Shown in pieces: positions 16,221-24,162 of a stretch of DNA of 64,000 nucleotides. The stretch is from positions 2,379,501 through 2,443,500 of the forward strand of contig NZ_JAUSQV010000001.1 of assembly GCF_030811475.1 (NCBI RefSeq). Reading direction: 5' to 3'. Source of the stretch: Nakamurella flavida. GTDB lineage: Bacteria; Actinomycetota; Actinomycetes; Mycobacteriales; Nakamurellaceae. Every line of letters starts with the position of its first letter. Position 1 is the first letter of the stretch. The notes under the pieces are model-generated. The model was not told the origin of the DNA, did not search any database, and saw nothing but the letters and a program-made list of their open reading frames with translations. The position numbers and the translations under genes are program-made.

Positions 16221-16232
16221 TAAGCTGGCGTC

Positions 16233-17465
16233 ATGAAGCCCCCTTCCCTCCTCCGCCCGTTCGTCCTCTTGGCCGGCGCCGGTCTCCTGGTCACCGCGTG
16301 CGGCTCGGCCGCCCCGACCTCGTCCTCCTCCCCGTCCGACACGACCGGTTCTGCCCCGAACACCGGTGCGGTCGGGAACACCGCGACCACAGCACGTGTC
16401 GCGCTCACCTACGACGGTGGCGTGCTGGTGCTGGACGGTACGACGCTGGAGGTGGCCGCCGATCTGCCGCTGGCCGGGTTCAACCGGCTGAACCCGGCCG
16501 GCGACGGCCGTCATGTGCTGGTGTCCACCGCCGACGGCTTCCAGGTGCTCGACGCCGGCACCGACATCGGTTCCGGCACCGGTAATCCGGCCCTGACCGA
16601 CCTGGTGTTCGCGGCCGACACCCCCGGCCACGTCGTCCGGCACGCCGGCCGCACGGTGCTCTTCGCCGACGGCACCGGCGAGATCACCGCGTTCGACACC
16701 GATGCCCTCAGCGCCGACACGAAGCCCGAGACCGAGGTCATCGCCTCGGAGGCCGCCCACCACGGGGTGGCGATCGAACTCGCCGACGGCTCGGTGCTGT
16801 CCACCCTGGGCACGGCCGACGGGCGGACCGGGGTGCGGGTCCTGGGCCCGGACGGTACGGAGACCGCGCGCAGCGAGGAGTGCCCCGCCGTCCACGGCGA
16901 GGGCACGGCCGCCGACGAGGTCGTCGTCTTCGGCTGCAAGGACGGTGTCCTGATGTACGAGGCGGGTGCGTTCACCAAGCTGCAGGCGCCGGACGCCTAC
17001 GGCCGCATGGGCAACGCCTACGTCAGCGAGACCTCCCCGCTGGTCGTCGGGGACTACAACAGCGACCCGGACAGCGAGGGCTACCTGCTCTCCGAGCTCG
17101 CCCTCATCGACACCACCGCCGGCACGCTGAAGGTCGTCGACCTGCCCGCGGGTGTCGAGTACACCTGGCGGGACGTGGCCCGGGGCCCGGCCGACGAGGC
17201 CGTGCTGCTCAGCGCGGACGGCACCCTGAACACCCTGGATCCCACGACCGGCGAGATCCGGCAGTCCTGGGACGTCATCGACCCGTGGACGTCCCCGGAG
17301 GAGTGGCAGGACGCCCACCCGGCGCTGACCGTGCACGGGAACACCGCCTACGTGACCGAACCCGCGAAGCAGCGCATCCTGGCCGTCGACCTGACCTCCG
17401 GCGAGGTGGTCGCCGATGCCACCCTGCCGGCCACCCCCAACGAGATCGCCGTCGCGGCAGCCTGA
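16233..17465 (+). CDS. aztD: AztD zinc chaperone lipoprotein (second copy)
   Basis: The 410-aa product has lipobox LVTAC (Cys23), a Ser/Thr-rich linker and a beta-propeller body with repeated strand motifs (GGVLVLDGTTLEVAADLPLA, VLVSTADGFQVLDAG, DLTSGEVVADATLP). The segment PGHVVRHAGRTVLFADGTGE and a Cys pair (EECPAVHG..., FGCKDG) recall AztD proteins. It would bind zinc outside the membrane and pass it to AztC. It has its own Zur-like site and possible leaderless promoter, so it may be made at a different ratio from the rest of the cluster. A terminator follows. Confidence 0.85.
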   Translation: MKPPSLLRPFVLLAGAGLLVTACGSAAPTSSSSPSDTTGSAPNTGAVGNTATTARVALTYDGGVLVLDGTTLEVAADLPLAGFNRLNPAGDGRHVLVSTADGFQVLDAGTDIGSGTGNPALTDLVFAADTPGHVVRHAGRTVLFADGTGEITAFDTDALSADTKPETEVIASEAAHHGVAIELADGSVLSTLGTADGRTGVRVLGPDGTETARSEECPAVHGEGTAADEVVVFGCKDGVLMYEAGAFTKLQAPDAYGRMGNAYVSETSPLVVGDYNSDPDSEGYLLSELALIDTTAGTLKVVDLPAGVEYTWRDVARGPADEAVLLSADGTLNTLDPTTGEIRQSWDVIDPWTSPEEWQDAHPALTVHGNTAYVTEPAKQRILAVDLTSGEVVADATLPATPNEIAVAAA

Positions 17466-17482
17466 TCCATCCGCACCGACAG

Positions 17483-17517
17483 CCGGTCCCGCGGGTCACG
17501 TCGACCCGTGGGACCGG
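17483..17517. terminator. Bidirectional hairpin terminator after aztD
   Basis: The arms CCGGTCCCGCGGGTC and GACCCGTGGGACCGG pair over 15 bp with one G-U, around a 5-base loop. The hairpin lies between the convergent ends of aztD (17465) and the gene ending at 17536. There is no U-tract, as is common in high-GC Actinobacteria. Confidence 0.75.
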
Positions 17518-17535
17518 GCACGCGGGGCCTGTGGA

Positions 17536-18033
17536 CTACAGACCCATGCGTTCCCGCCGGTAGGTGCCCAGGGCCTCCCGCAGGGCGGCGGCGCAGTCGG
17601 CGGCCGGCCCGGCGTCGCGGAAGCGGGCACCGAAGTCGCGGCGGCCCGAGGTCGGCACGATCAGCACGGTGGAGCCTCCGTCGGCGGGTACCTCCCGGAG
17701 TTCGGGCTCCAACTGGCCGTAGGGCAGGGTCAGCGCCTCCCACCGCGGACGGAATCCGCCGGTGCTGGTGGCGGCGATCAGCTTGCGATCGGTGATGACC
17801 AGGACGACGCCGCCGGTCATCAGTTCGGCCGCTCCCTCCGCCTCCACCACGGGGACGGCCAGCGGTGGGAGCGGCCGCCGGGTGGCGGTCAGCGCGGTGG
17901 TGTCGACCAGGGCCTCGGCCAGGCTGCGGGCGAGCACCGTCTCGTCGGCGTTGAGATAGGCCGCGAGGGTGTCCCGTTCCTTCTTCAGCGCCTTCGCGCG
18001 ACCCAGTACCCGGTCGTAGCTCTCGATGCCCAC
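17536..18033 (-). CDS. Hypothetical protein, 165 aa
   Basis: I do not recognise this family. The protein opens with a charged helix, SYDRVLGRAKALKKERDTLA, then a helical stretch. A beta-rich middle follows (GGVVLVITDRKLIAATSTGG, EALTLPYGQLEPELREV), resembling a small PH-like or Bet-v-like sheet, and the protein ends in a basic helix. It has no signal peptide or membrane segment. It follows the TerD-vWA gene by about 40 bp on the same strand, so the two may form an operon. Confidence 0.75.
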   Translation of the reverse strand: MGIESYDRVLGRAKALKKERDTLAAYLNADETVLARSLAEALVDTTALTATRRPLPPLAVPVVEAEGAAELMTGGVVLVITDRKLIAATSTGGFRPRWEALTLPYGQLEPELREVPADGGSTVLIVPTSGRRDFGARFRDAGPAADCAAALREALGTYRRERMGL

Positions 18034-18072
18034 GACCTCATCCTCCCCCGAGATCCGCCCGCCCGGGCTCAG

Positions 18073-19383
18073 TCAGCGCAGGATGCCCGCCGTCCGGGCC
18101 GCCCTCAGCCAGTCCGGGAACTCCCCCAGCAGCCGCCGGTAGAGCTCGGCGTCGTCCACCCGGTCGATGTCGTCCAGGGCGAAGAACCCGACGTTGTCCA
18201 CGACCCGGCCCTCCATCTCGTCGAGCGAGGTCAACAGGCCGTAGTCGTTGCGGCCGATGCCCACGAACTGCCAGAAGATCGGCAGCGACGACGCCCCGCT
18301 CATCAGCTTGGTGATGGCCTTCTTCTTGGCGAACCCGCCGTCGGTGAAGAACAGCACCAGGGTCGGCTTGCCGGCGCGGGCGTCGACCGAGGACATCACC
18401 TCGGTGAGGATCGGGATCTCGTCGTTGTAGCCGCCGATCTTCTTGTAGTCGATACCACCGTGCTTGCCGTTCAGGTGCAGGTAGGTCTCCTGCCACTCCT
18501 CGAGATCGGCGACGTGCAGATCGGGCAGCTTGGCGAACTTCACCGCGTAGAGATACGCCTCGAGCGAGCCGTCGTCGTCGAGCTGGATGGCCACCGGCAC
18601 CATGCGCTCCACCACCCGGTGCACCAGGCGGGACTGGAACTCCTCGTACATCGACCCGGTCTTGTCGATCACCAGCACGATGCGCGCCCGCTCCTGCGCG
18701 GCCCCCTTCGTCAGCAGGACCTTGTGCACCTCCTTCTTGCGCAGGTCCAGCGCCTGCCGCTTGACCAGCGACAGCCGCTCCTCCCCGGGCACCGAGCGCG
18801 GGCCGTCGACGGCGGGCGGGGCGGCGGCGGCGGGTGACGGTGACACCACCGGTGCCGGTGCGGCGGGCGGCGCCGAAGCGGCGGGCTCGTCGTCGACGCT
18901 GACCCCGTGCTCGCGGACCAGAGCGGCCAGCCCCTGCGCCCAGCCGGCCGACACACTGCGCACCTTCCACGCCTCGCCCCGCCGGTAGACCTCGACGAGC
19001 ACGGCGGCCCGCTCCGTGGTCAGCCCGCTCGCCGGGGCGGTGAGCGTCGACGTCCCGTCGGTGATCGCCACGGCGAGGCCCGACACCGTCGCCAGCGACC
19101 CGGTCTGCCCGTCGTCCAGGGCGACGGTCACCGCCACCGTCTGCACCGCCGGCGGCACCGCGGCCAGATCCAGGGTCAGCGTGGCCCCGTCGACCAGTCG
19201 CACCGCCCCCTCCGGTGAGGCCGGCTGGTTGAAGAAGACGAAGTCGGCGTCGTCCCGCACCACGCGGTCACCGGTCAGCTGGAAGGCCATCAGGTCGACA
19301 GCCCCCGGTCGGGCGCCGGCCACGGCGATGCGGACGGTGCCCCCGGACAGCGGGGCGTTGGCTCCTCGGCTCAGTTCGGTCAT
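18073..19383 (-). CDS. TerD domain and von Willebrand factor A domain protein
   Basis: This 436-aa protein has an N-terminal TerD domain (residues about 1-170), with RIAVAGARPGAVDLMAFQL, DDADFVFFNQPASPEGAVRL and the acidic calcium-binding strands typical of stress proteins. A Pro/Ala linker leads to a vWA domain (about 220-430) with the metal-binding DKTGSM motif, then HVADLEEWQETY and LFFTDGGFAKKKAITK. Such TerF-like fusions belong to the tellurite/chemical-stress network and are thought to be scaffold proteins. They often pair with kinases and PP-loop proteins. It is cytosolic. Related genes lie at 61-64 kb. Confidence 0.92.
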   Translation of the reverse strand: MTELSRGANAPLSGGTVRIAVAGARPGAVDLMAFQLTGDRVVRDDADFVFFNQPASPEGAVRLVDGATLTLDLAAVPPAVQTVAVTVALDDGQTGSLATVSGLAVAITDGTSTLTAPASGLTTERAAVLVEVYRRGEAWKVRSVSAGWAQGLAALVREHGVSVDDEPAASAPPAAPAPVVSPSPAAAAPPAVDGPRSVPGEERLSLVKRQALDLRKKEVHKVLLTKGAAQERARIVLVIDKTGSMYEEFQSRLVHRVVERMVPVAIQLDDDGSLEAYLYAVKFAKLPDLHVADLEEWQETYLHLNGKHGGIDYKKIGGYNDEIPILTEVMSSVDARAGKPTLVLFFTDGGFAKKKAITKLMSGASSLPIFWQFVGIGRNDYGLLTSLDEMEGRVVDNVGFFALDDIDRVDDAELYRRLLGEFPDWLRAARTAGILR

Positions 19384-19459
19384 CGGGTCAGGGTGCCAGG
19401 GCGACGTCGGCGGGCGCAGCCCCGGTCACCCCGTCGTGTCCTCGGCGGCGGCTACAGTC

Positions 19460-19665
19460 GGCCCCGCATCTGGTTCGTCGCCCCCGCAGTCCAGGGTCGA
19501 CGAGGCAAGAGGGAACCCGGTGGGAATCCGGGACTGCCCCGCAGCGGTGAACGGGAACGACAGCTGTCATGAAGCACTGGACGCGTGGCGTCCGGGAAGC
19601 GACGGCCGGTAGGTGGGTGGCATCCGTGCCGCCCGTGCCCGTGAGTCCGAAGACCTGCCAGGAGC
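19460..19665 (+). ncRNA. Cobalamin (B12) riboswitch upstream of metE
   Basis: The conserved B12-box core, GGGAACCCGGTGGGAATCCG through ACTGCCCCGCAGCGGTGA, lies at 19511-19550. The closing segment GAGTCCGAAGACCTGCCAGG lies at 19643-19662, as in class I cobalamin riboswitches. The 5' boundary is approximate. Downstream, CCCCGTG-ac-CACGGGG (19669-19686) and CCCCGCATGCCCGGGG (19731-19746) can form hairpins that could act as expression platforms. The switch should turn off metE when adenosylcobalamin is present, because a B12-dependent enzyme can then make methionine. Confidence 0.92.
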
Positions 19666-19803
19666 CCGCCCCGTGACCACGGGGCGGTGGCATCCGACCT
19701 CGTGGGTGGGTCGTCGCCGCTGCCCTGTCCCCGCATGCCCGGGGACGGGTGTGTCGGCGTCCTCTCCGCGGGTCGATCTCGAAACTCGCGAAGGAGAGTT
19801 CCG

Positions 19804-22119
19804 ATGACCGTTCCCCCCATCCCCCGCACCTGTGGTGCCACCGTGCACGGCTACCCCCGGCACGGCCCCGACCGGGAGCTCAAGCGGGCCGTCGAGGCGT
19901 ACTGGGCCGGCCGGGCCGACGCCGACGGCCTGCTCGCCGTCGCGGCGCAGCTGCGCCGCGACCGCCTGGTGGAGCTGCGTGACGCCGGGCTGTCCGAGAT
20001 CCCCGGGGAGTTCTCGCTGTACGACCACGTCGCCGACACCGCCTGGCTGCTCGGGGCCGTCCCGGACCGGCACCGCGCCGCCGTCCCCGGCCAGGAGTCC
20101 GCGGCCGACCGGTTGGACCGGTACTTCGCGATGACCCGGGGAACGGACGCCGTCGCGCCCCTGGAGATGACGAAGTGGTTCGACACGAACTACCACCACC
20201 TGGTCCCGGAACTGGGGCCCGACACCGGGTTCGCCCTGGACCCGTCCGGCCCGCTGGAGATGCTGGCCGAGGCCCGGGACCTGGGGGTGACCACCCGCCC
20301 GGTGGTCCTCGGGCCGCTGACCTTCCTGCTGCTGAGCAAGCCCACGGCCGACAGCCCGGCGGACTTCGCACCGCTCGACCTGCTGGACACCGTTCTCCCG
20401 CTGTACGAGGAGCTGCTCGCACGACTGCAGGCGGCCGGGGCGTCGTGGGTGCAGATCGACGAACCGATCCTGGTGCTCGACCAGCCGCCCGCCGTGCTGG
20501 ACCTGGCCGCACGGGTGCTGGACCGTCTCACCGCCGTCCCCGCCCGGCCGAAGATCCTCCTGGCCGGCTACTTCGGATCGTTCGGGGACGCCCTGCCGGT
20601 GCTCGTCGGTTCCCCGGTCGACGGGCTCGCCCTGGATCTGGTGGCCGGAACCGCTGACCTGGCGGCCCTGCGCGAGCTGGGCGGCCTGCCCGGGAGACGC
20701 CTCGTCCTGGGGGTGGTCGACGGCCGGAACGTCTGGCGCACCGATCTGGACGCGGCGCTGGCCGTGGCGGCCGGGGCGGGTGATCTCGCCGGGTCGCTGG
20801 ACGTGGCCGCCTCCTGCTCGCTGCTGCACGTGCCGCTGGACCTGACCACGGAGCAGCACCTGGACCCCGCGGTGGTGCCGTGGCTCGCCTTCGGCAGGCA
20901 GAAGCTCGCCGAGCTGGTCGTGCTCGCCCGCGGGATCACCGACGGCCCGTCGGCGGTCGAGGCGGAACTGGCCGCCGCCCGAGTGGCGCTGGCCGACCGG
21001 CGGACCTCGGGTGTGGTGGTGGACCCCGCCGTGCGCGCCCGGGCGGCCGCCGTCGTCGACGCCGATCTCGTCCGGCCGCCCTACCCCGAGCGCCGGGCGG
21101 CCCATCGGCGGCGACTGCCCCTCCCGCTGTTCCCGACCACGACGATCGGCTCGTTCCCGCAGACCGGGGACCTGCGCCGGGCCCGGGCCGCGCTGCGCGC
21201 CGGGCAGCTGGACCCGGCCGGGTACCGGTCGGCGATGCAGGCCGAGATCGCCGCCGTGCTGGACCTGCAGACCGAGCTCGGCCTCGACGTGCTGGTGCAC
21301 GGCGAGCCGGAGCGCAACGACATGGTGCAGTACTTCGCCGAGCAGCTCGACGGGTTCGTGGTCACCCACCACGGGTGGGTGCAGTCGTACGGCACCCGCT
21401 GCGTGCGGCCGCCGATCCTCGTCGGTGATGTCTCCCGACCCGTGCCGATGACGGTGCCCTGGACGACGTGGGCCCAGGCCCGCACCGACCGGCCGGTCAA
21501 GGGCATGCTCACCGGCCCGGTCACCATGCTGGCGTGGTCGTTCGTCCGGGACGACCTCCCGATCGCCGACACCGCCCGGCAGGTCGCCCTCGCGCTGCGG
21601 GACGAGGTCGTCGATCTGGACGCCGCCGGCACGGCGATCATCCAGGTCGACGAACCGGCCCTGCGGGAGACGCTGCCGCTGCGCCGGGCCGACCGCGCCG
21701 CCTACCTCGACTGGGCCACCCGGGCGTTCCGCCTGGCCACCTCGGGGGTCGCGACGGACACCGCGGTGCACACCCACATGTGCTATGCCGAGTTCGGCGA
21801 CATCCTCAGCGCCGTCTTCGATCTCGATGCCGACGTGATCAGCGTGGAGGCCGCCCGGTCGGGGATGGGGATCGGTGCGGAACTGGCCGACGCGGGTTAC
21901 CCCCACGAGGTCGGCCCGGGCGTGTGGGACATCCATTCGCCGCGGGTCCCGTCGGTCGACGAGATGGAGGCCCACCTGCGGGCCACCTCGACGGTGCTGC
22001 CCGCGGAACGGCTGTGGGTCAACCCGGACTGCGGACTCAAGACCCGGGGTCGAGCCGAGACCGTCGCCGCCTTGGGGAATCTCGTCGCCGCCGCGCTCCG
22101 GGTGCGCGTCGGTCGGTGA
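19804..22119 (+). CDS. metE: Cobalamin-independent methionine synthase
   Basis: The 771-aa product has the two-domain MetE architecture. It transfers a methyl group from methyltetrahydropteroyl-triglutamate to homocysteine, giving methionine. The C-terminal half carries FPTTTIGSFPQTGDLRRAR, then the zinc ligands in HTHMCYAEFGDI (His and Cys) and WVNPDCGLKTR (Cys). The start is set by an AAGGAGA ribosome binding site seven bases upstream of ATG. Its length is normal for the family. It is alone behind a cobalamin riboswitch, so it is probably repressed by B12. Confidence 0.97.
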   Translation: MTVPPIPRTCGATVHGYPRHGPDRELKRAVEAYWAGRADADGLLAVAAQLRRDRLVELRDAGLSEIPGEFSLYDHVADTAWLLGAVPDRHRAAVPGQESAADRLDRYFAMTRGTDAVAPLEMTKWFDTNYHHLVPELGPDTGFALDPSGPLEMLAEARDLGVTTRPVVLGPLTFLLLSKPTADSPADFAPLDLLDTVLPLYEELLARLQAAGASWVQIDEPILVLDQPPAVLDLAARVLDRLTAVPARPKILLAGYFGSFGDALPVLVGSPVDGLALDLVAGTADLAALRELGGLPGRRLVLGVVDGRNVWRTDLDAALAVAAGAGDLAGSLDVAASCSLLHVPLDLTTEQHLDPAVVPWLAFGRQKLAELVVLARGITDGPSAVEAELAAARVALADRRTSGVVVDPAVRARAAAVVDADLVRPPYPERRAAHRRRLPLPLFPTTTIGSFPQTGDLRRARAALRAGQLDPAGYRSAMQAEIAAVLDLQTELGLDVLVHGEPERNDMVQYFAEQLDGFVVTHHGWVQSYGTRCVRPPILVGDVSRPVPMTVPWTTWAQARTDRPVKGMLTGPVTMLAWSFVRDDLPIADTARQVALALRDEVVDLDAAGTAIIQVDEPALRETLPLRRADRAAYLDWATRAFRLATSGVATDTAVHTHMCYAEFGDILSAVFDLDADVISVEAARSGMGIGAELADAGYPHEVGPGVWDIHSPRVPSVDEMEAHLRATSTVLPAERLWVNPDCGLKTRGRAETVAALGNLVAAALRVRVGR

Positions 22120-22124
22120 TGCGC

Positions 22125-22162
22125 CGCCGCCGGGTGGGAGGACACACTCCCACCCGGCGGCG
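22125..22162. terminator. Bidirectional terminator hairpin after metE
   Basis: CGCCGCCGGGTGGGAG pairs perfectly over 16 bp with CTCCCACCCGGCGGCG across a 6-base loop. It starts six bases after the metE stop and faces the convergent peptidase gene ending at 22203. Confidence 0.85.
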
Positions 22163-22202
22163 GGCCGTCGTCCCGCTCGCGGTCCGGGCCGGCTGCCCTG
22201 CC

Positions 22203-23312
22203 TCAGCCCAGCCGACCGGCGGTCCACTCCGCCAGGAGCCCGCGGTAGATCCGCGCGCTCTCGCCGACGGCCCGGACGGAGCACGACTCGTCGTCCGTGT
22301 GGGGTTGGTCGGGATCGCCCGGCCCGCAGATGTAGACCAGCGGAACCTCCCCGGCCAGCACCGCCGCGTCGGTGAAGTAGGGCACCGGCTCCGGCGGACC
22401 CGCTGTCGCGGTGACCGACCCGGCGACCGCCCGGACGGCCCGCGAGATCGGGTCGTCCGGTTCGGTCCAGACGCTGCGGACCGCGAGTTGTTCGTCCCAC
22501 GTCAGCCCGGGCCCGTCGACGTGGTCGAGAACGGTGCGGACGTCGCCGTCCCGCACCGTGCGGATGTCGAGCACCATCTCGGCGTGGTCGGGCACCAGGT
22601 TGGCCTGCCGACCACCCAGGATCGTCCCCACGTTGACCGTGGGGTCACCGAGCACGGGGTGCGGCCCGCCGAGCCCACCGGTGCGTTCCGCCTGCCGCAA
22701 GCGCTGGATCGCGTCGCTGAGGAGGTGGATGGCGTTGATTCCGAGATCCGGCCGGGAGCCGTGCGCCGACCGCCCGCGGGCCGACACCCGGACCCAGGTG
22801 GCGCCCTTGTGCCCGAACCGGACCTGGTTCCCGGTGGACTCCCCCACGACGAGGATCGGGTCGGCCGCGAGCAGCCCGGCGGCCGCGACGGACGCCGCCC
22901 CCAGACACCCGACCTCCTCCGCGGAGGTGAACACCAGGGAGAAGGGCGCGCAGGGGCCGCGGACCGCGGCGACGGCCGCCGAGACCATCGCCGCTGCCCC
23001 GGACTTCATGTCGCTCGCGCCCCGGCCGAACAACCGGTCGTCGCGGATCTCGCCACCGAGCGGATCGACGCTCCACCGATCGGCGTCGAAGGGCACTGTG
23101 TCGACGTGGGCGGCGAAGGTCAGCCGACCGCCCCCGTCGTACCGCGCCACCAGGTTCGACCGGCCGTCACGCCACGGGACGCGGTCCACGGCGAACCCGG
23201 CGGGACGCAGACACGCCTCGACGACGTCCAGCGCCGCGTCCTCGTTCCGCCCGGCCGTGTCGCACCGGATCAACTCGACCGCGAGCCGCACAGGATCGTC
23301 CGCCAGGGTCAT
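22203..23312 (-). CDS. M20 family peptidase/deacylase (ArgE/DapE type)
   Basis: The 369-aa product has the M20 metal and catalytic motifs: TFAAHVDTVPFD (metal His and catalytic Asp), FGRGASDMKSG (bridging Asp), FTSAEEVGCLG (catalytic and metal Glu pair) and a C-terminal DQPHTDDE with the last metal His. The dimerisation lid is in the middle (SARGRSAHGSRPDLGINAI). ATG at 23312 is chosen because GGAGG lies eight bases upstream. These enzymes hydrolyse N-acyl amino acids or dipeptides. It is the last gene in the operon with another M20 peptidase and a sugar-type ABC transporter. Confidence 0.92.
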   Translation of the reverse strand: MTLADDPVRLAVELIRCDTAGRNEDAALDVVEACLRPAGFAVDRVPWRDGRSNLVARYDGGGRLTFAAHVDTVPFDADRWSVDPLGGEIRDDRLFGRGASDMKSGAAAMVSAAVAAVRGPCAPFSLVFTSAEEVGCLGAASVAAAGLLAADPILVVGESTGNQVRFGHKGATWVRVSARGRSAHGSRPDLGINAIHLLSDAIQRLRQAERTGGLGGPHPVLGDPTVNVGTILGGRQANLVPDHAEMVLDIRTVRDGDVRTVLDHVDGPGLTWDEQLAVRSVWTEPDDPISRAVRAVAGSVTATAGPPEPVPYFTDAAVLAGEVPLVYICGPGDPDQPHTDDESCSVRAVGESARIYRGLLAEWTAGRLG

Positions 23313-23359
23313 CACACCCGCCTCCCGCCCACCGGGTCCGCCGTCCGACCGCGGCCGGT

Positions 23360-24115
23360 TCAGTCCTGCCCGGCCAGCCAGGTGGCCGCCCGCTGCCACA
23401 TCGTGGCGAACCCCGGCCAGTCGGTGAACTCGGTCGGCGCCCAGTGCGGCCCGATGTCGCTGGCGTAGGCCAGGGTCCGCCCGCGGCCGGCCTCGCCGAC
23501 CACCAGCAGCGGCTCGTCGTCGACGGTCATCAGCGTCGACGCCCCCGGCCTGGCCACGAAGCGCTGGTAGCCCAGCAGCTCGGGCAGCTCCTCACCCACA
23601 CCGGCCAACCCGTCGACCGTCACGTGCTCCCCGGTGATCACCGGACGCACCCCGTCCGGCCGTTCCACCCGGTCGTCGCCGATCTCCATGACGATCGGGA
23701 GCACGTCGGCGACCGGGGTCGTCCGGTAGTTGGCCTTCGCCTCGATGCCCTGGAACGTCAGGTAGCCGCCGATCATGGCGAATCCGCCCCCGCCGAGCGT
23801 CCAGTCGCGCAGCGCGGTGAGCCGGTTGCCGTGCTTGCGGCCGCCCTGGAACGTGGACGCGGGCAGCAGGAGCGTGTTGGAGCCGATGTCGCTGAGCACC
23901 ACCACGTCCCACTGGTCCAACTCCTCCACGGTGGTCGGGAACTCCGTGGCCGCGACGTGCGAGGGCTGGTAGGTGACCTCGTGCCCGCCGTCGCGCCACG
24001 CCGCGATGATGGCGTCGCCGCCCTCGGCGTAGTGGGTGGTGGTGAAGGTGTCGAAGCCCTTCGCGTGCGTCGAGGTCACCGACCACGACTCGCCTGCGAA
24101 CAAGATCCTCGCCAT
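23360..24115 (-). CDS. Class I glutamine amidotransferase-like protein
   Basis: This 251-aa cytosolic protein opens with MARILFAGESWSVTSTHAKG, followed by a long alpha/beta domain of the GATase1-like (ThuA-related, PF07090-type) class. It includes DVVVLSDIGSNTLLLP, GGGFAMIGGYLTFQG and the closing GRTLAYASDIGPHWAP followed by TDWPGF. There is no Cys in the nucleophile-elbow position, so it may not be a glutaminase. Such proteins occur in sugar or amide catabolism loci. A GGAGAG site precedes the ATG. It sits between two M20 peptidases in the same operon. Confidence 0.82.
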   Translation of the reverse strand: MARILFAGESWSVTSTHAKGFDTFTTTHYAEGGDAIIAAWRDGGHEVTYQPSHVAATEFPTTVEELDQWDVVVLSDIGSNTLLLPASTFQGGRKHGNRLTALRDWTLGGGGFAMIGGYLTFQGIEAKANYRTTPVADVLPIVMEIGDDRVERPDGVRPVITGEHVTVDGLAGVGEELPELLGYQRFVARPGASTLMTVDDEPLLVVGEAGRGRTLAYASDIGPHWAPTEFTDWPGFATMWQRAATWLAGQD

Positions 24116-24162
24116 GTCTGTCTCTCTCCTGCTGGTGGTCGTTGCGGCGGGTGGGCCGGTGG

